Source: Paralteromonas sediminis
GTDB lineage: Bacteria > Pseudomonadota > Gammaproteobacteria > Enterobacterales > Alteromonadaceae
Reading direction: 5' to 3'
Assembly (NCBI RefSeq): GCF_003820355.1
Contig: NZ_RPOK01000004.1
Span: forward strand, 248,001-312,000
Length of the DNA stretch: 64,000 nt
Position 1 is the stretch's first letter, and each line of letters starts with the position of its first letter. The position numbers and the translations under genes were made by a program. The notes beneath the pieces were generated by a model that saw only the letters and a list, made by a program, of their open reading frames with translations, was not told the origin of the DNA and ran no database searches. Below, piece after piece: positions 36,340 to 46,398 of the stretch.

Positions 36340-37626
36340 ATGGGTTTGAAAATCAATCATTTTATGACGATCACTGAAAAAAAGACTCTGCGTATCAATC
36401 ATTGGCATGTCAATACAGAAACGGGCGAACTGTTTGATACACGGGCGAACAAGATCGCCAAAGAGCGTATTGATCCAATCGGAATAACCTTGCTAATTGC
36501 GTTAGTCCAAGCGAATGGAAACATGGTTAGCAAAGACACCTTACTCTCGACTCTTTGGCCCGATGTTGTCGTTACTGATGATGCTTTGTCTCGTTGTGTT
36601 TCTCGGGTGCGGAAACTGTTGGGCGACAATCCAAGAGATCCCAGTTACATCGAAACCTTACCTAAAAGAGGCTATCGCCTTGTTGCTTCTAATGCAGAAT
36701 GGATAACTGCCTCATCGCATACTGACGAGCTAAGCAAGCCGAAAGAGAAACTCAATTTAAAGATTTGGCCGATATCTGCTGTAGGCATAGTTTTGTTATT
36801 CGTTGTGGTAGCCGTCTATTTAATTTACCCTCTAGTCCCTTCTTCCATCGAGAATGATGAAGTAACAACGCTTATTCAGCAGGCTGACAGGTACTATCAT
36901 AAAGTGAGTCGTCAGGATAATGAAATGGCCCTCGAACTTTATCAACAAGCACTGGCGTTTAACCCTAACTCACCTGAGGCCCATGCGGGGCTAGCGAACA
37001 CATTAGTTCAAAGGGCGATCAGAATGCCGGCTGATAACCAGACGTCAGTGTGGGAAAACACAACTTTGCGCCTTTCCTTGTCAGACGGGAGGTTGTTCTC
37101 TGACAGTGCAAAAAGTGCATTAGATAAAGCGTTCATGCTATCCCAAAAAGCTATCTCACTAGCTCCCGAGAATGCAAAGGCATACAAAGCCCTTGGTTTT
37201 GTGTTGTCAGCACAAAATAAGTTAACCGACGCAGTAAATACCTACAATAAAGCGCTTCAGTTAAACCCTCACGCCTGGGATGTACTTATAAATATGGGTG
37301 ATGTGCATGAAATATTGGGTCAGCAAACAGACGCTATTACCTATTACAAAAAGGCACTCAACGCTATGAGCTTACAACTGCCTGATGAGGAAAATCACGG
37401 CAATAACTGGCGGGCAGATTTGGGCGGTCTTATCGGTGAAAAATACCTTCAACGGGGCAATCTGAATGAAGCAGAATTATGGTTTCGGCATGTTTTGAGC
37501 TTTGCACCCTTTGACGCTATGGCAACTAAGGGACTTACCGCAGTACTCAAGCAAACCGGCAGAACCGGTGAAGCTAACCGGCTTTGCCAAACATACGCAG
37601 AAAGAGTAGGAAAGTTTCTCTGCTGA
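36340..37626 (+). CDS. CadC-like regulator with TPR domain
   Basis: 428 residues. An N-terminal OmpR/ToxR-type winged helix (about 15-118; NMVSKDTLLSTLWPDVVVTDDALSRCVSRVRKLL and PSYIETLPKRGYRL) is followed by one membrane helix (about 145-167) and a periplasmic domain with tetratricopeptide repeats (for example PEAHAGLANTLVQRA and AKAYKALGFVLSAQNKLTDAVNTYNKALQLNP). Such proteins transduce a periplasmic signal directly to DNA. The start may be ATG 36340 or 36364; neither has a good ribosome binding site. The adjacent S41 peptidase gene is the obvious candidate target. Confidence 0.88.
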   Translation: MGLKINHFMTITEKKTLRINHWHVNTETGELFDTRANKIAKERIDPIGITLLIALVQANGNMVSKDTLLSTLWPDVVVTDDALSRCVSRVRKLLGDNPRDPSYIETLPKRGYRLVASNAEWITASSHTDELSKPKEKLNLKIWPISAVGIVLLFVVVAVYLIYPLVPSSIENDEVTTLIQQADRYYHKVSRQDNEMALELYQQALAFNPNSPEAHAGLANTLVQRAIRMPADNQTSVWENTTLRLSLSDGRLFSDSAKSALDKAFMLSQKAISLAPENAKAYKALGFVLSAQNKLTDAVNTYNKALQLNPHAWDVLINMGDVHEILGQQTDAITYYKKALNAMSLQLPDEENHGNNWRADLGGLIGEKYLQRGNLNEAELWFRHVLSFAPFDAMATKGLTAVLKQTGRTGEANRLCQTYAERVGKFLC

Positions 37627-37821
37627 GAGAGATGTTTTTTAGACAATCATCATCGTTAATGTAAATTTCTATTCATTTGGCAAGTCAATCGAAAATCATT
37701 TTGATGTGTCTTGAAGCTACAAAAAATATTAAAAACATCTAATCAGTTCCAAAGTAATAGTAATTGTGTGATCGTATGTTTGTAACGTTTCCTTGAAATG
37801 TAAAAAGGTTATTTATTTCAG

Positions 37822-38859
37822 ATGACTATTCGAACGGTATCCCTTGATGAAGCAATCGCTATGTGCAAATCGGAAGTTCCTTTTGCCATATATGGATTTG
37901 CAGCAACAGGTAAGCTGCTATATTCTCAGACAAAAGAAGCTGGTAACACAGATCACTTGGTCGCTGTTTATGATATTAAAGCTGATGAAATAAACAAAGA
38001 CTCCCCTGTTTTTCCTGTTTCCTCACCCAAAGATGCCGACAAGGGCATGTTTGAGCGAATTTTTATTACTAATTTCTCAGCTAGTCAATCTATCGCAACT
38101 TACCTTAGTGAAGAAAAAGGAATAAACACAAACCGCATCTTCTTGGTAAAGCAAAATGAGTTAGTGGGTGATTTTAGCCATGCTCATAATGATGAATGGA
38201 TAAATGGCGCGAAAGAAGAAGTGCATTATTGGACGACTAAAATTGGATGTCGCGACATATTTGAACCGTCTATGAATACTCGTGCAAACCCAGCCACTGA
38301 ATTTAAACCCGAACTATTGTCCTTGTTTAAAAATCCAAAGCATTTGGATGTGCTAGACGTTGGTTCTGGTGTTGTTTCAGTATTAGGTTACGTAGCCAAA
38401 GGTACAAAAATAAACCTTGAGATGGTTGACCCGCTTGCAGATTTCTATCATCAACTCTATGAAAAATTTAATTTTCATCCTCCGGTCAAACCTAAAAGAG
38501 GAGCTGGAGAAGAACTATTAGACCTTTATCCATCTGCTAGTTTTGACCTTGTCTATTGTTGTAATGCGCTAGACCATGCAGAAGATCCTTTATTAATTCT
38601 AAAGAATATGTCGGCATTAATCCGCAACAATGGGGTCATTCACATTAATGTGCAAATCAATGAAGGCGAACACAATAAATACTCGGGACTTCATCAATGG
38701 AATTTTGAAATTCGAGAAGGCCAGCTTTATTTATGGCGTCCTGGCCAAGATATAAATTTAGAAAATGCTCTTCGCCCATTTGGTCAACTCACTATTGTCT
38801 CTGTGGATAATAAAAAACGTCAGATAGAGTTTCAGCTTCACAAGAAAGCAACATTTTGA
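37822..38859 (+). CDS. SAM-dependent methyltransferase, two-domain
   Basis: 345 residues. The N-terminal part (about 15-115; FAIYGFAATGKLLYSQTKEAG then HLVAVYDIKAD) looks like a small Rossmann-like domain. The C-terminal part is a class I methyltransferase with motif I LDVLDVGSGVVSVLG and the FDLVYCCNALDHAEDP segment. The substrate is unknown; similar two-part proteins occur in surface-sugar clusters, but no such cluster is here. By eye it is AT-richer (about 37% GC in a sampled line) than neighbours and stands alone between unrelated genes, suggesting transfer. Confidence 0.8.
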   Translation: MTIRTVSLDEAIAMCKSEVPFAIYGFAATGKLLYSQTKEAGNTDHLVAVYDIKADEINKDSPVFPVSSPKDADKGMFERIFITNFSASQSIATYLSEEKGINTNRIFLVKQNELVGDFSHAHNDEWINGAKEEVHYWTTKIGCRDIFEPSMNTRANPATEFKPELLSLFKNPKHLDVLDVGSGVVSVLGYVAKGTKINLEMVDPLADFYHQLYEKFNFHPPVKPKRGAGEELLDLYPSASFDLVYCCNALDHAEDPLLILKNMSALIRNNGVIHINVQINEGEHNKYSGLHQWNFEIREGQLYLWRPGQDINLENALRPFGQLTIVSVDNKKRQIEFQLHKKATF

Positions 38860-38906
38860 AGGCATATCCTCTAGCTAGCAACGCATACTAGTCTGGAGTA
38901 CGAAAA

Positions 38907-40034
38907 CTATATCGCATCGTGAACATCGGTAAGTAACCTTTCAGGAAAGCCGCCTTGAAGATTGGTCAAAATAACAATAGACACTCCCGTTTCAGGATAA
39001 ACAGCCATGACTGATCGGGCGCCACCTAAAGCGATAGCTGTTGTTTTACCTTCTTGTACGGATAATGGCCAACCGATACCGTAACCATTAAATGGCCCAC
39101 CAAATGCTGCAGTAGAGCCATTGTTCAGCTTAACGGGTGTAAATAGAGTTTGTAGGCTTTTAGGCTCTTTAAGCAGAACATTGCTTTGTAGTGCAATTAG
39201 CCAACTTGCCAATTCTGTTGCCGTAGACTGCATACCCGCAGCTGTTTGCACTGGTTCGGGAAATGCTTCCCACAAGCGTTGCATCTCAGGTCCGGAAAAG
39301 CGTGTATAGCCGGTCGCTGAATTACTGATTATTCCCGCATAGTGATTGAAGCCAGCTGCGGCCGTCCTTGGCATACTCACTTTTTGTAATTGCTTTTCAG
39401 TAATGAAGTCCTGAAAAGACTGGCCACTTAAACGACTTATCAGTCTTCCGATTAGGACATATCCAGTCTGGTTATAATTGAATTGTTCGCCTTCCTCAAA
39501 TTCCCGGTCTGCAACCAGTGTTTCACGCCATGTAGATTCCCAACCATACGGTGATCGAGGTCTAGCCATGTCATCCATAACGTCCGGTATCCCCGACTGA
39601 TGAGCCATGAGTTGCGCAATAGTTGCTCGTTGCCAGGTAGCTGGAATGTCATCAAAATACTGACCTAACGTGTCAGTTAAGCGAACCTTTTTTTGTTCTA
39701 CTAACTGCATCAGCGCCACACCAACAAAGGCCTTAGTCATTGAGTTAATGGCAAACACAGTATCGTCATTCGCCGCAACTTCAAATGAAAGGTCAGCTTT
39801 GCCATACGTATTTGCGAAAACAATCTTACTATTTTTCACAACGGCTATTTGCAAGGCAGGTATACCTTTTTCCTGCATGTATGAAAGCACCCGTTTTTCG
39901 ATTTGCTCGTGTGCAAATGCGTTGTTCCACCCAAGAATTGAATAGCAAAAAAGTATCGCTAGCAGCGAAAGCTTGATCAGTGTTAACTTCATTTCCGTTT
40001 TCATCCATTTATGCACAAGTATTTCCGATAACAT
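38907..40034 (-). CDS. Secreted serine hydrolase, beta-lactamase fold
   Basis: Up to 375 residues. A signal peptide (LIKLSLLAILFCYSILGWNNAFA) precedes a class C beta-lactamase-like domain with SxxK in INSMTKAFVG and the Tyr motif in FNYNQTGYVLIG (YNQ where YxN is typical). The start is uncertain among ATG 40034, 40004 and 39992; all give a usable signal peptide. Function is likely in peptidoglycan or small-molecule hydrolysis. It is not closely similar by eye to the island serine hydrolase at 21332. Confidence 0.85.
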   Translation of the reverse strand: MLSEILVHKWMKTEMKLTLIKLSLLAILFCYSILGWNNAFAHEQIEKRVLSYMQEKGIPALQIAVVKNSKIVFANTYGKADLSFEVAANDDTVFAINSMTKAFVGVALMQLVEQKKVRLTDTLGQYFDDIPATWQRATIAQLMAHQSGIPDVMDDMARPRSPYGWESTWRETLVADREFEEGEQFNYNQTGYVLIGRLISRLSGQSFQDFITEKQLQKVSMPRTAAAGFNHYAGIISNSATGYTRFSGPEMQRLWEAFPEPVQTAAGMQSTATELASWLIALQSNVLLKEPKSLQTLFTPVKLNNGSTAAFGGPFNGYGIGWPLSVQEGKTTAIALGGARSVMAVYPETGVSIVILTNLQGGFPERLLTDVHDAI

Positions 40035-40117
40035 TTTTGTCGGTTAAAGATAATTAGACGCAGAAACGTTTTAAATGGTTACACTGACCTGACTATTTTT
40101 CTTGCTGTAATATGGGT

Positions 40118-40636
40118 CTATTCTGATGGTTCATAAGATGCTCTTGGTCCTCGATAGCGGGTTTCAAAAGAGGTGCGATAAAAGGTCCATTTACCTTTGT
40201 ACTTTTTCATCAGGCTGGCAAAATGCCCGATAAACATGGTGGGCGGCCCATCAGGATGGTGAAAATGCTCTTCTTTTATTTGTCTTATGTAAGCAATATC
40301 ACCGATGACATCTACGCTGACCGGTGTTACTTCACTGTATGTTGCATGGTTCCCAGCCTCCAACCAATCTTTAACCAAAGATAAATACTCATCGCGACCT
40401 CTAACACTTTTTTCATCACCCGCCATATACCAATTCGTAAAGTCCGGATGAAACAAGTCAGAATAGGCTTGAAAACCAGCCTCTTTCGGGGCCAATGCAA
40501 CCCAGCGACTCACTTCAATAATCGCTGATTGCTCATCATCCCATTCGGTGTTTTCTCCTAAGTGGGCATTCTCAGACGCGAGAGTCAGCTGACAAACCAA
40601 GAGAAGTAAATACACCATTAGACCGTTTTTTTTCAT
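40118..40636 (-). CDS. Secreted NTF2-like/DUF4440 protein
   Basis: 172 residues with a signal peptide (LMVYLLLLVCQLTLA) and an NTF2-like cone fold: helical ISRWVAL region, YSDLFHPDFTNWYMAG, then strands VDVIGDIAYIRQIKEEHF and FASLMKKYKGKWTFYRTSFE. SnoaL/DUF4440 proteins bind small hydrophobic ligands or are enzymes of unknown type. It is 83 bp upstream of the serine hydrolase on the same strand and may be cotranscribed. Confidence 0.75.
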   Translation of the reverse strand: MKKNGLMVYLLLLVCQLTLASENAHLGENTEWDDEQSAIIEVSRWVALAPKEAGFQAYSDLFHPDFTNWYMAGDEKSVRGRDEYLSLVKDWLEAGNHATYSEVTPVSVDVIGDIAYIRQIKEEHFHHPDGPPTMFIGHFASLMKKYKGKWTFYRTSFETRYRGPRASYEPSE

Positions 40637-40844
40637 ATCAAAGCCCCTGCGTTTTTGTTAAGAAAAGAGAAGTTGAAGAGCACTATTAGCGTACCTTTAG
40701 TGAATGCGAACATGTAAGTTTAGGCTGAGATTTACAGTCACCACGAAGCGCTTTAAACCCATTGCTAAGTTTTCATGAGATTTGTACTTGTATCAGGTAG
40801 AATGCGCCGCCTATCTGTTGAACTCTACATCGGAATTACACACA

Positions 40845-42440
40845 GTGATCACAACTGCCAATATCACCATGCAATTTGGCTCTGCGCCATTGTTCGAAAA
40901 TATCTCTGTCAAATTCGGCAACGGCAATCGCTACGGCCTCATCGGCGCCAATGGTTGCGGTAAGTCGACGTTTATGAAGATCCTAAGTGGAAAACTCACA
41001 CCGTCAGCTGGCAACGTCAGTTATGATCCCGGAGAGCGCTTAGGGATTCTTCATCAGGATCAATTTGCTTTCGAAAACTTCTCTGTTATTGACACTGTCA
41101 TTATGGGGCACACTGAATTATGGGAAGTAAAAAAAGAGCGTGATCGTATTTATGCCTTACCTGAAATGAGCGAAGAAGACGGCATGAAGGTTGCCGAGCT
41201 CGAGACCCACTTTGCCGAAATGGGTGGTTATGAGGCTGATTCTGCGGCGGGTGAATTGCTGCTTGGCGTAGGCATTCCAACGGAGCAGCATTATGGCCTA
41301 ATGAGCGAAGTCGCACCAGGATGGAAGCTAAGGGTATTGTTAGCACAGGCGTTATTTTCAGATCCCGACTTCTTGTTGTTAGACGAACCGACTAACAACC
41401 TAGATATAGACACGATTCGCTGGCTTGAAACGACACTCAACCAACGTGACTCAACCATGATCATCATTTCTCACGATAGGCATTTCCTAAATGCAGTGTG
41501 TACGCACATGGCCGACCTTGATTATGGTGAGCTGCGAGTTTACCCAGGCAACTACGATGAATATATGCTGGCTGCCACACAAGCGCGTGCAAGAATGCTG
41601 GCCGATAACGCCAAGAAAAAGGCACAAATAGACGAATTGAAAACCTTCGTTGCGAGATTTTCAGCCAATGCATCAAAAGCACGTCAAGCGACCTCGCGCC
41701 AAAAGCAAATTGAAAAGATTAAACTTGAAGAAGTCAAAGCATCCAGCAGGGTTAATCCTTTCATTCGTTTCGAACAGGAAAAAAAGCTATTCAGAAATGC
41801 CCTTGAAATAACCAATCTCAGTAAAGGCTTCGATGAGGGCCCACTTTTCAACAACTTCAATTTAATCGTTGAAGTGGGTGAAAGAGTGGCAATAATTGGT
41901 GAGAATGGCGCAGGTAAAACTACGTTAATACGCTGTTTACAAGGCGACATGCAGCCAGATTCAGGTGAAGTAAAATGGTCTGAAAATGCCAAGATTGGCT
42001 ACTATGCTCAAGATCATTCCAGTGATTTTGAGTCTGACCTAAACTTGTTTGACTGGATGAGTCAATGGCGTCGGGAAGGCGATGATGAACAAGCAATCCG
42101 CAGCTTCTTAGGCCGCATGCTATTTTCTGCAGATGATATTAAGAAAACAGTCAACGTATTGTCTGGTGGTGAACAAGGCCGCATGCTTTTTGGCAAGATT
42201 ATGATGGCAATGCCAAACATTTTGCTTATGGATGAGCCTACTAACCACTTGGATATGGAGTCAATTGAGTCACTAAACATGGCTCTTGAATCCTACAAAG
42301 GTACCTTGTTCTTTGTCTCTCACGACAGGGAGTTTGTGTCGTCACTAGCAACCAGAATTATTGAAATCAAAGACGGCAAAATAACCGACTTTCAGGGCAC
42401 TTATGATGAATACCTTGTCAGTAAAGGTATAGAAGGCTGA
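40845..42440 (+). CDS. ybiT: ABC-F ATPase, YbiT type
   Basis: Soluble protein with two ATP-binding cassettes that acts on ribosomes in translation control. First cassette: Walker A GANGCGKS and the atypical signature [11 protein letters not shown] shared with YbiT; second cassette: GENGAGKT and [12 protein letters not shown], with Walker [12 protein letters not shown] and [12 protein letters not shown] charged linker (about 240-320) carries the ABC-F arm. The start is the GTG at 40845 ([12 protein letters not shown]), the usual N terminus; the longer frame from 40782 adds 21 residues that do not belong to the family. Confidence 0.93.
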   Translation: MITTANITMQFGSAPLFENISVKFGNGNRYGLIGANGCGKSTFMKILSGKLTPSAGNVSYDPGERLGILHQDQFAFENFSVIDTVIMGHTELWEVKKERDRIYALPEMSEEDGMKVAELETHFAEMGGYEADSAAGELLLGVGIPTEQHYGLMSEVAPGWKLRVLLAQALFSDPDFLLLDEPTNNLDIDTIRWLETTLNQRDSTMIIISHDRHFLNAVCTHMADLDYGELRVYPGNYDEYMLAATQARARMLADNAKKKAQIDELKTFVARFSANASKARQATSRQKQIEKIKLEEVKASSRVNPFIRFEQEKKLFRNALEITNLSKGFDEGPLFNNFNLIVEVGERVAIIGENGAGKTTLIRCLQGDMQPDSGEVKWSENAKIGYYAQDHSSDFESDLNLFDWMSQWRREGDDEQAIRSFLGRMLFSADDIKKTVNVLSGGEQGRMLFGKIMMAMPNILLMDEPTNHLDMESIESLNMALESYKGTLFFVSHDREFVSSLATRIIEIKDGKITDFQGTYDEYLVSKGIEG

Positions 42441-42453
42441 TTAAATTTATCTT

Positions 42454-42492
42454 ATCAGGGGGAGGAGTCAACGCCACCCCTGATTATTTTTT
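42454..42492 (+). terminator. Terminator after ybiT
   Basis: ATCAGGGG (42454-42461) and CCCCTGAT (42477-42484) form an 8-bp stem, followed by TATTTTTT. Confidence 0.85.
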
Positions 42493-42591
42493 AAACTATT
42501 ATTGGTATTTCTTAGCGCGCTCCTGTATCCTTGCCGCCGCTTTGCAAGTCATCTTGCTTTACTTCTTAAACAACTCACAGAAGACATATCA

Positions 42592-43878
42592 TTGACAACA
42601 TTTGAATCTCTCGGCCTTTGCGAGCCGCTACTTACTGCTCTTAAAAAGAATCACTATCAGCACCCCACCCCCATTCAAGAACAAGCTATACCGGCGGTAT
42701 TAGCTGGAAGAGATATTATGGCCGCGGCACAAACGGGAACAGGGAAGACAGCTGCCTTTACACTGCCTGTACTGCATAGATTGCAACAGCAAAAAATTAA
42801 GGCTCGTAGCAATCAGGTCCGTACGCTAATTATTACCCCTACGCGAGAGTTAGCGTCTCAAATATTTGATAATGTCATGAAGTATGGTGATGCCCTGCCT
42901 TTCAATTACAATGTTGTTTTTGGCGGCGTAAAAATTAACCCCCAAATGATGAAGCTGAGGCGGGGTACCGACATTCTTATTGCAACGCCGGGCAGATTGC
43001 TTGATTTGTATAAACAGAATGCCGTCAAATTCGATCAGCTCGACACCCTTATTCTGGATGAAGCTGACCGTATGCTAGATATGGGGTTTATTCACGACAT
43101 AAAACGCATTCTGGCTATTTTGCCTAAAAAGCGCCAGAACTTGCTTTTCTCTGCAACGTTTTCTGACGACATTCGTGCTTTGGCAAAGAACCTCGTCAAT
43201 GACCCAGCAGAAATTACTGTCACGCCGCCAAACTCAACGGTTGAGCGTATCGAGCAATGCCTTTATGAAGTGAATAAAGCCGATAAGACAAAGCTGCTGA
43301 TTCACCTTATCAAGTCAAATCATTATTCCCAGGTGTTGGTGTTTTCCAGAACAAAACACGGAGCCAATAAGCTGACCACTAAATTGATTAAGCAAGGTAT
43401 TCCTGCGGCGGCGATTCATGGAAATAAAAGTCAGAATGTTAGAACTCGAGCCCTTGCAGATTTTAAAGACAATAGCATTCAGGTGTTAGTAGCGACGGAC
43501 ATCGCCGCTAGGGGGATTGATATCGCTCAGTTGCCATTTGTTATCAATTTCGATCTTCCTAATGTTGCTGAAGACTACGTTCATCGCATTGGCCGGACGG
43601 GCAGAGCAGGAAAATCTGGCTTAGCCATTTCATTGGTATGCAATGAAGAGAGCAAGCAATTATCTGACATCGAAAAGCTCATCAAGCTGGCTATTCCACG
43701 ACGCGCCGAAGAAGGCTTCTCCGTGAGTAAGTCTTTACCGGTAACTGACCTAACCGGAAAAGTAAAAAAGCCCAAAAAACCAAAACGTCCAAAAATACAG
43801 AGTGGCCTCAACAAGGGGAATGGACATCGTAGAAAGCCCAACGGTACAAAGCCCTCCGACGCACAAAAAGCTGCCTAG
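42592..43878 (+). CDS. rhlE: DEAD-box RNA helicase, RhlE-like
   Basis: ATP-dependent RNA helicase for ribosome assembly and RNA turnover, often cold-important. Q motif (FESLGL ... [11 protein letters not shown]), motif [12 protein letters not shown], motif Ia [12 protein letters not shown] ([12 protein letters not shown]), SAT, and the C-terminal motifs [11 protein letters not shown] and [10 protein letters not shown] are all visible. A basic Lys/Pro-rich tail ends the protein. Start is probably TTG at 42592 (MTTFESLGL), the family N terminus; the frame runs back to 42502 but the extra 30 residues look untranslated. Confidence 0.93.
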   Translation: MTTFESLGLCEPLLTALKKNHYQHPTPIQEQAIPAVLAGRDIMAAAQTGTGKTAAFTLPVLHRLQQQKIKARSNQVRTLIITPTRELASQIFDNVMKYGDALPFNYNVVFGGVKINPQMMKLRRGTDILIATPGRLLDLYKQNAVKFDQLDTLILDEADRMLDMGFIHDIKRILAILPKKRQNLLFSATFSDDIRALAKNLVNDPAEITVTPPNSTVERIEQCLYEVNKADKTKLLIHLIKSNHYSQVLVFSRTKHGANKLTTKLIKQGIPAAAIHGNKSQNVRTRALADFKDNSIQVLVATDIAARGIDIAQLPFVINFDLPNVAEDYVHRIGRTGRAGKSGLAISLVCNEESKQLSDIEKLIKLAIPRRAEEGFSVSKSLPVTDLTGKVKKPKKPKRPKIQSGLNKGNGHRRKPNGTKPSDAQKAA

Positions 43879-43965
43879 CATTAGAAGCTTAAAAACTGCT
43901 CCGGCTGCTGATTGGAATTACACTCTTTGCAGCCGCACAAATCATAGGCATTTATTGGACTGTAA

Positions 43966-46398
43966 CTAACGCACTGATGTCGCTACCGGCCTTGGATGAA
44001 AGGAAGCATTAATTGATTCCGCTTCCTCAAGCAGGCTCGAAAGCGGTTTGGGCTTAGCAATGTAGTAACCCTGTGCATATTCACATTGGTGCTCTTTCAG
44101 AAAGCGCAGTTGAGCTTCAGTTTCAACACCTTCTGCGACTACCTCTAATCCTAGATTGTGCCCCATGGCAATAATGGCCGCTGATATTTCAACGTCATTT
44201 TGATCCTGGGGGATATCTGAAATAAAAGAACGGTCTATTTTAACTGCGTCGATTGGCAACCTTTTTAAGTAACTCAAAGACGAATAGCCGGTTCCAAAAT
44301 CGTCGATGGAAATCTTACATCCGAGATCTTTTAGCTGCTGCATGATTCTAATCGCCAATTCGACATCTTCAATAACGGAAGACTCGGTAAGCTCAAACTC
44401 GATCATCTGAGCGGGGATCGCGTGTTTTTCTAGATAGCCAGCGATATTGTCGACTAAGGTACTGCTATAGAATTGACGCGCCGACAAGTTAATAGCAAAT
44501 GCTTTCAACCCTACTTTGTTAATGTCGTCTAAATTCGCCCGTATGGTGCTAAACACAGTTTCGATTAACCAGTCACCCATCTTTACAATAAGTCCGGTAT
44601 CTTCGGCAACAGAAATGAAACGGTCTGGAGGGATCATGCCTTCAACGGGGTCATACCAACGCATCAGGGTTTCCACCGATATCAGTTTGTTTTGGGCAAT
44701 TGACAGTTTTGGTTGAACATGAAAACTCAGTTCACCTTGGGAAATAGCCTTACGTAGTTTATTTTCAATTCTGACTTTCTCATGAATGATATCTTCTAAC
44801 TTTTTAGAAAAGAAAGAAACACGGTTGCGGCCATTGTCTTTGGATAAATAGAGTGCCAGATCAGCATTTCTCATCAACGCATGCGCATCGTCTCCATCTT
44901 CGGGAAACACAGAAACACCGATTGATGCTGAACCATTGATATCATGTCCACGGATATTAATAGGCTTGCGAATAACCTCTAGAACACGATCAGAAATTTT
45001 TTGAAGCGCCACTCTTTGATCAATATCTTTAAGTAAAATGATGAATTCATCGCCACCTAGTCTACACACCAGGTCTTTCTCGGCGACCAGTTTTCGCAAT
45101 CGTTTACTCACCACTCTTAACATCTCGTCACCAGCGTCGTGACCAAGCGTATCATTGACTTTTTTGAAGTTGTCGATATCGATCATCAGTAAGCCAATAT
45201 GTTTAGATTCAGGTTGCTTTTCCGCTAGTGATAATGCCAGATGGTCGAGGAAAAAGCGCCTGTTGGGCAGTTTTGTTAATGGATCATAAAACGCCAGTTT
45301 CTCCAATTCTAACTGCGCATTTTTTAGTTCACTGATATCCATTAAAGAACCAATATACCCCCTAAATAACTTATCACCTGAGGGTGAAAATACCGGCGCC
45401 ACGTACTCTAAAAAGATACGCGACCCCTCCAAACCTTTTGGCCTGAACTCGTATTCAATCAACTGAGATTCAAGTGTAAGTTTGGCCTTCTCTACAATGG
45501 AGGCATGCAGCTCAGCACCTTTTTCCTCAATAAATTTCTGATAAACACTCAAATGTTGAATATTGGGATAGTGTGTCAACTCTCGCCATTTGTCGTTGGT
45601 ATATACAAAATTGAGTTTCGTATCGAGTTCATAAATACCAATCGGCGAATTACTGGCTAAAGAACGGAAGCGATTTTCAGATTCTTGCAGTGCTGTGTTT
45701 TCAGTACTTAAGTTATCTAACATGCTGTTGAACACGTTCACCAATCGTCCAACCTCATCATTACTGAACGCTTTAGCTCGCTCAGGAGAGAAAGGATTGA
45801 GCGACATTTTTTCAGCAGTTTGATGCAAGCTGGATAATGGTTTGAGTACATTGCCAATTTTCTTTCTTAGCACCCAAAATGCGACCAAAACCACAAGTGC
45901 CAACGCTAATGCAGAAAACACAAATGCATTAGCCACGGTATCCTGAATTCTGGACTTACTTGCCCTTATAAGAATGTAGCCAACCGTGTCATCGGCATCG
46001 ATTATGGGTTTTTCAATTTCAATGTAATGAGTTGTGATCCTAGTTGTTTCAGCATCTATGTTGACAGATTCTGGACATTGCGTGATTTCATGTCGGGAGT
46101 ATTCAGAAAATAACCTGCCATCACGGTCAAAAATACAAGATATAGAGACACTCTTTCTATATTGCGCAGTCTTCAGGTTAGCCTCGGCCTGACGCTTGTC
46201 TAAAAACAATAGCGCGGCAACAGAGCGGTTGCCTAGAATATTTGCCAGTGTTTTAAGGTCGTTTGAAAGGTTATCTTTGGCCTGGTTGTAGGAGTAAAGC
46301 GTAAATACCGACACCAAGGCGACCAAGGCAAAGACAATAACAATAAAGGCATCTTTGACTACAACCTGACTGAGCTTTTTGGGGCTACTCTCAGTCAT
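43966..46398 (-). CDS. GGDEF-EAL protein with CHASE8, HAMP and PAS
   Basis: 810 residues. TM1 at about 18-38, a CHASE8-like periplasmic domain to about 150, TM2 at about 155-178, HAMP, PAS (about 240-365), GGDEF (about 368-530) and EAL (about 545-795). The diguanylate cyclase motif RLGGDEF is intact, but the inhibitory RxxD site reads AEKD, so product inhibition is probably lost. The EAL motif reads ETL, with other EAL-domain residues kept (NLSARQF, ELTESS, IDDFGTGYSS, KIDRSF, AEGVET). The membrane half resembles YfiN/TpbB, and the gene overlaps a YfiR homologue by 8 bp. It may make or break c-di-GMP. Confidence 0.92.
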   Translation of the reverse strand: MTESSPKKLSQVVVKDAFIVIVFALVALVSVFTLYSYNQAKDNLSNDLKTLANILGNRSVAALLFLDKRQAEANLKTAQYRKSVSISCIFDRDGRLFSEYSRHEITQCPESVNIDAETTRITTHYIEIEKPIIDADDTVGYILIRASKSRIQDTVANAFVFSALALALVVLVAFWVLRKKIGNVLKPLSSLHQTAEKMSLNPFSPERAKAFSNDEVGRLVNVFNSMLDNLSTENTALQESENRFRSLASNSPIGIYELDTKLNFVYTNDKWRELTHYPNIQHLSVYQKFIEEKGAELHASIVEKAKLTLESQLIEYEFRPKGLEGSRIFLEYVAPVFSPSGDKLFRGYIGSLMDISELKNAQLELEKLAFYDPLTKLPNRRFFLDHLALSLAEKQPESKHIGLLMIDIDNFKKVNDTLGHDAGDEMLRVVSKRLRKLVAEKDLVCRLGGDEFIILLKDIDQRVALQKISDRVLEVIRKPINIRGHDINGSASIGVSVFPEDGDDAHALMRNADLALYLSKDNGRNRVSFFSKKLEDIIHEKVRIENKLRKAISQGELSFHVQPKLSIAQNKLISVETLMRWYDPVEGMIPPDRFISVAEDTGLIVKMGDWLIETVFSTIRANLDDINKVGLKAFAINLSARQFYSSTLVDNIAGYLEKHAIPAQMIEFELTESSVIEDVELAIRIMQQLKDLGCKISIDDFGTGYSSLSYLKRLPIDAVKIDRSFISDIPQDQNDVEISAAIIAMGHNLGLEVVAEGVETEAQLRFLKEHQCEYAQGYYIAKPKPLSSLLEEAESINASFHPRPVATSVR

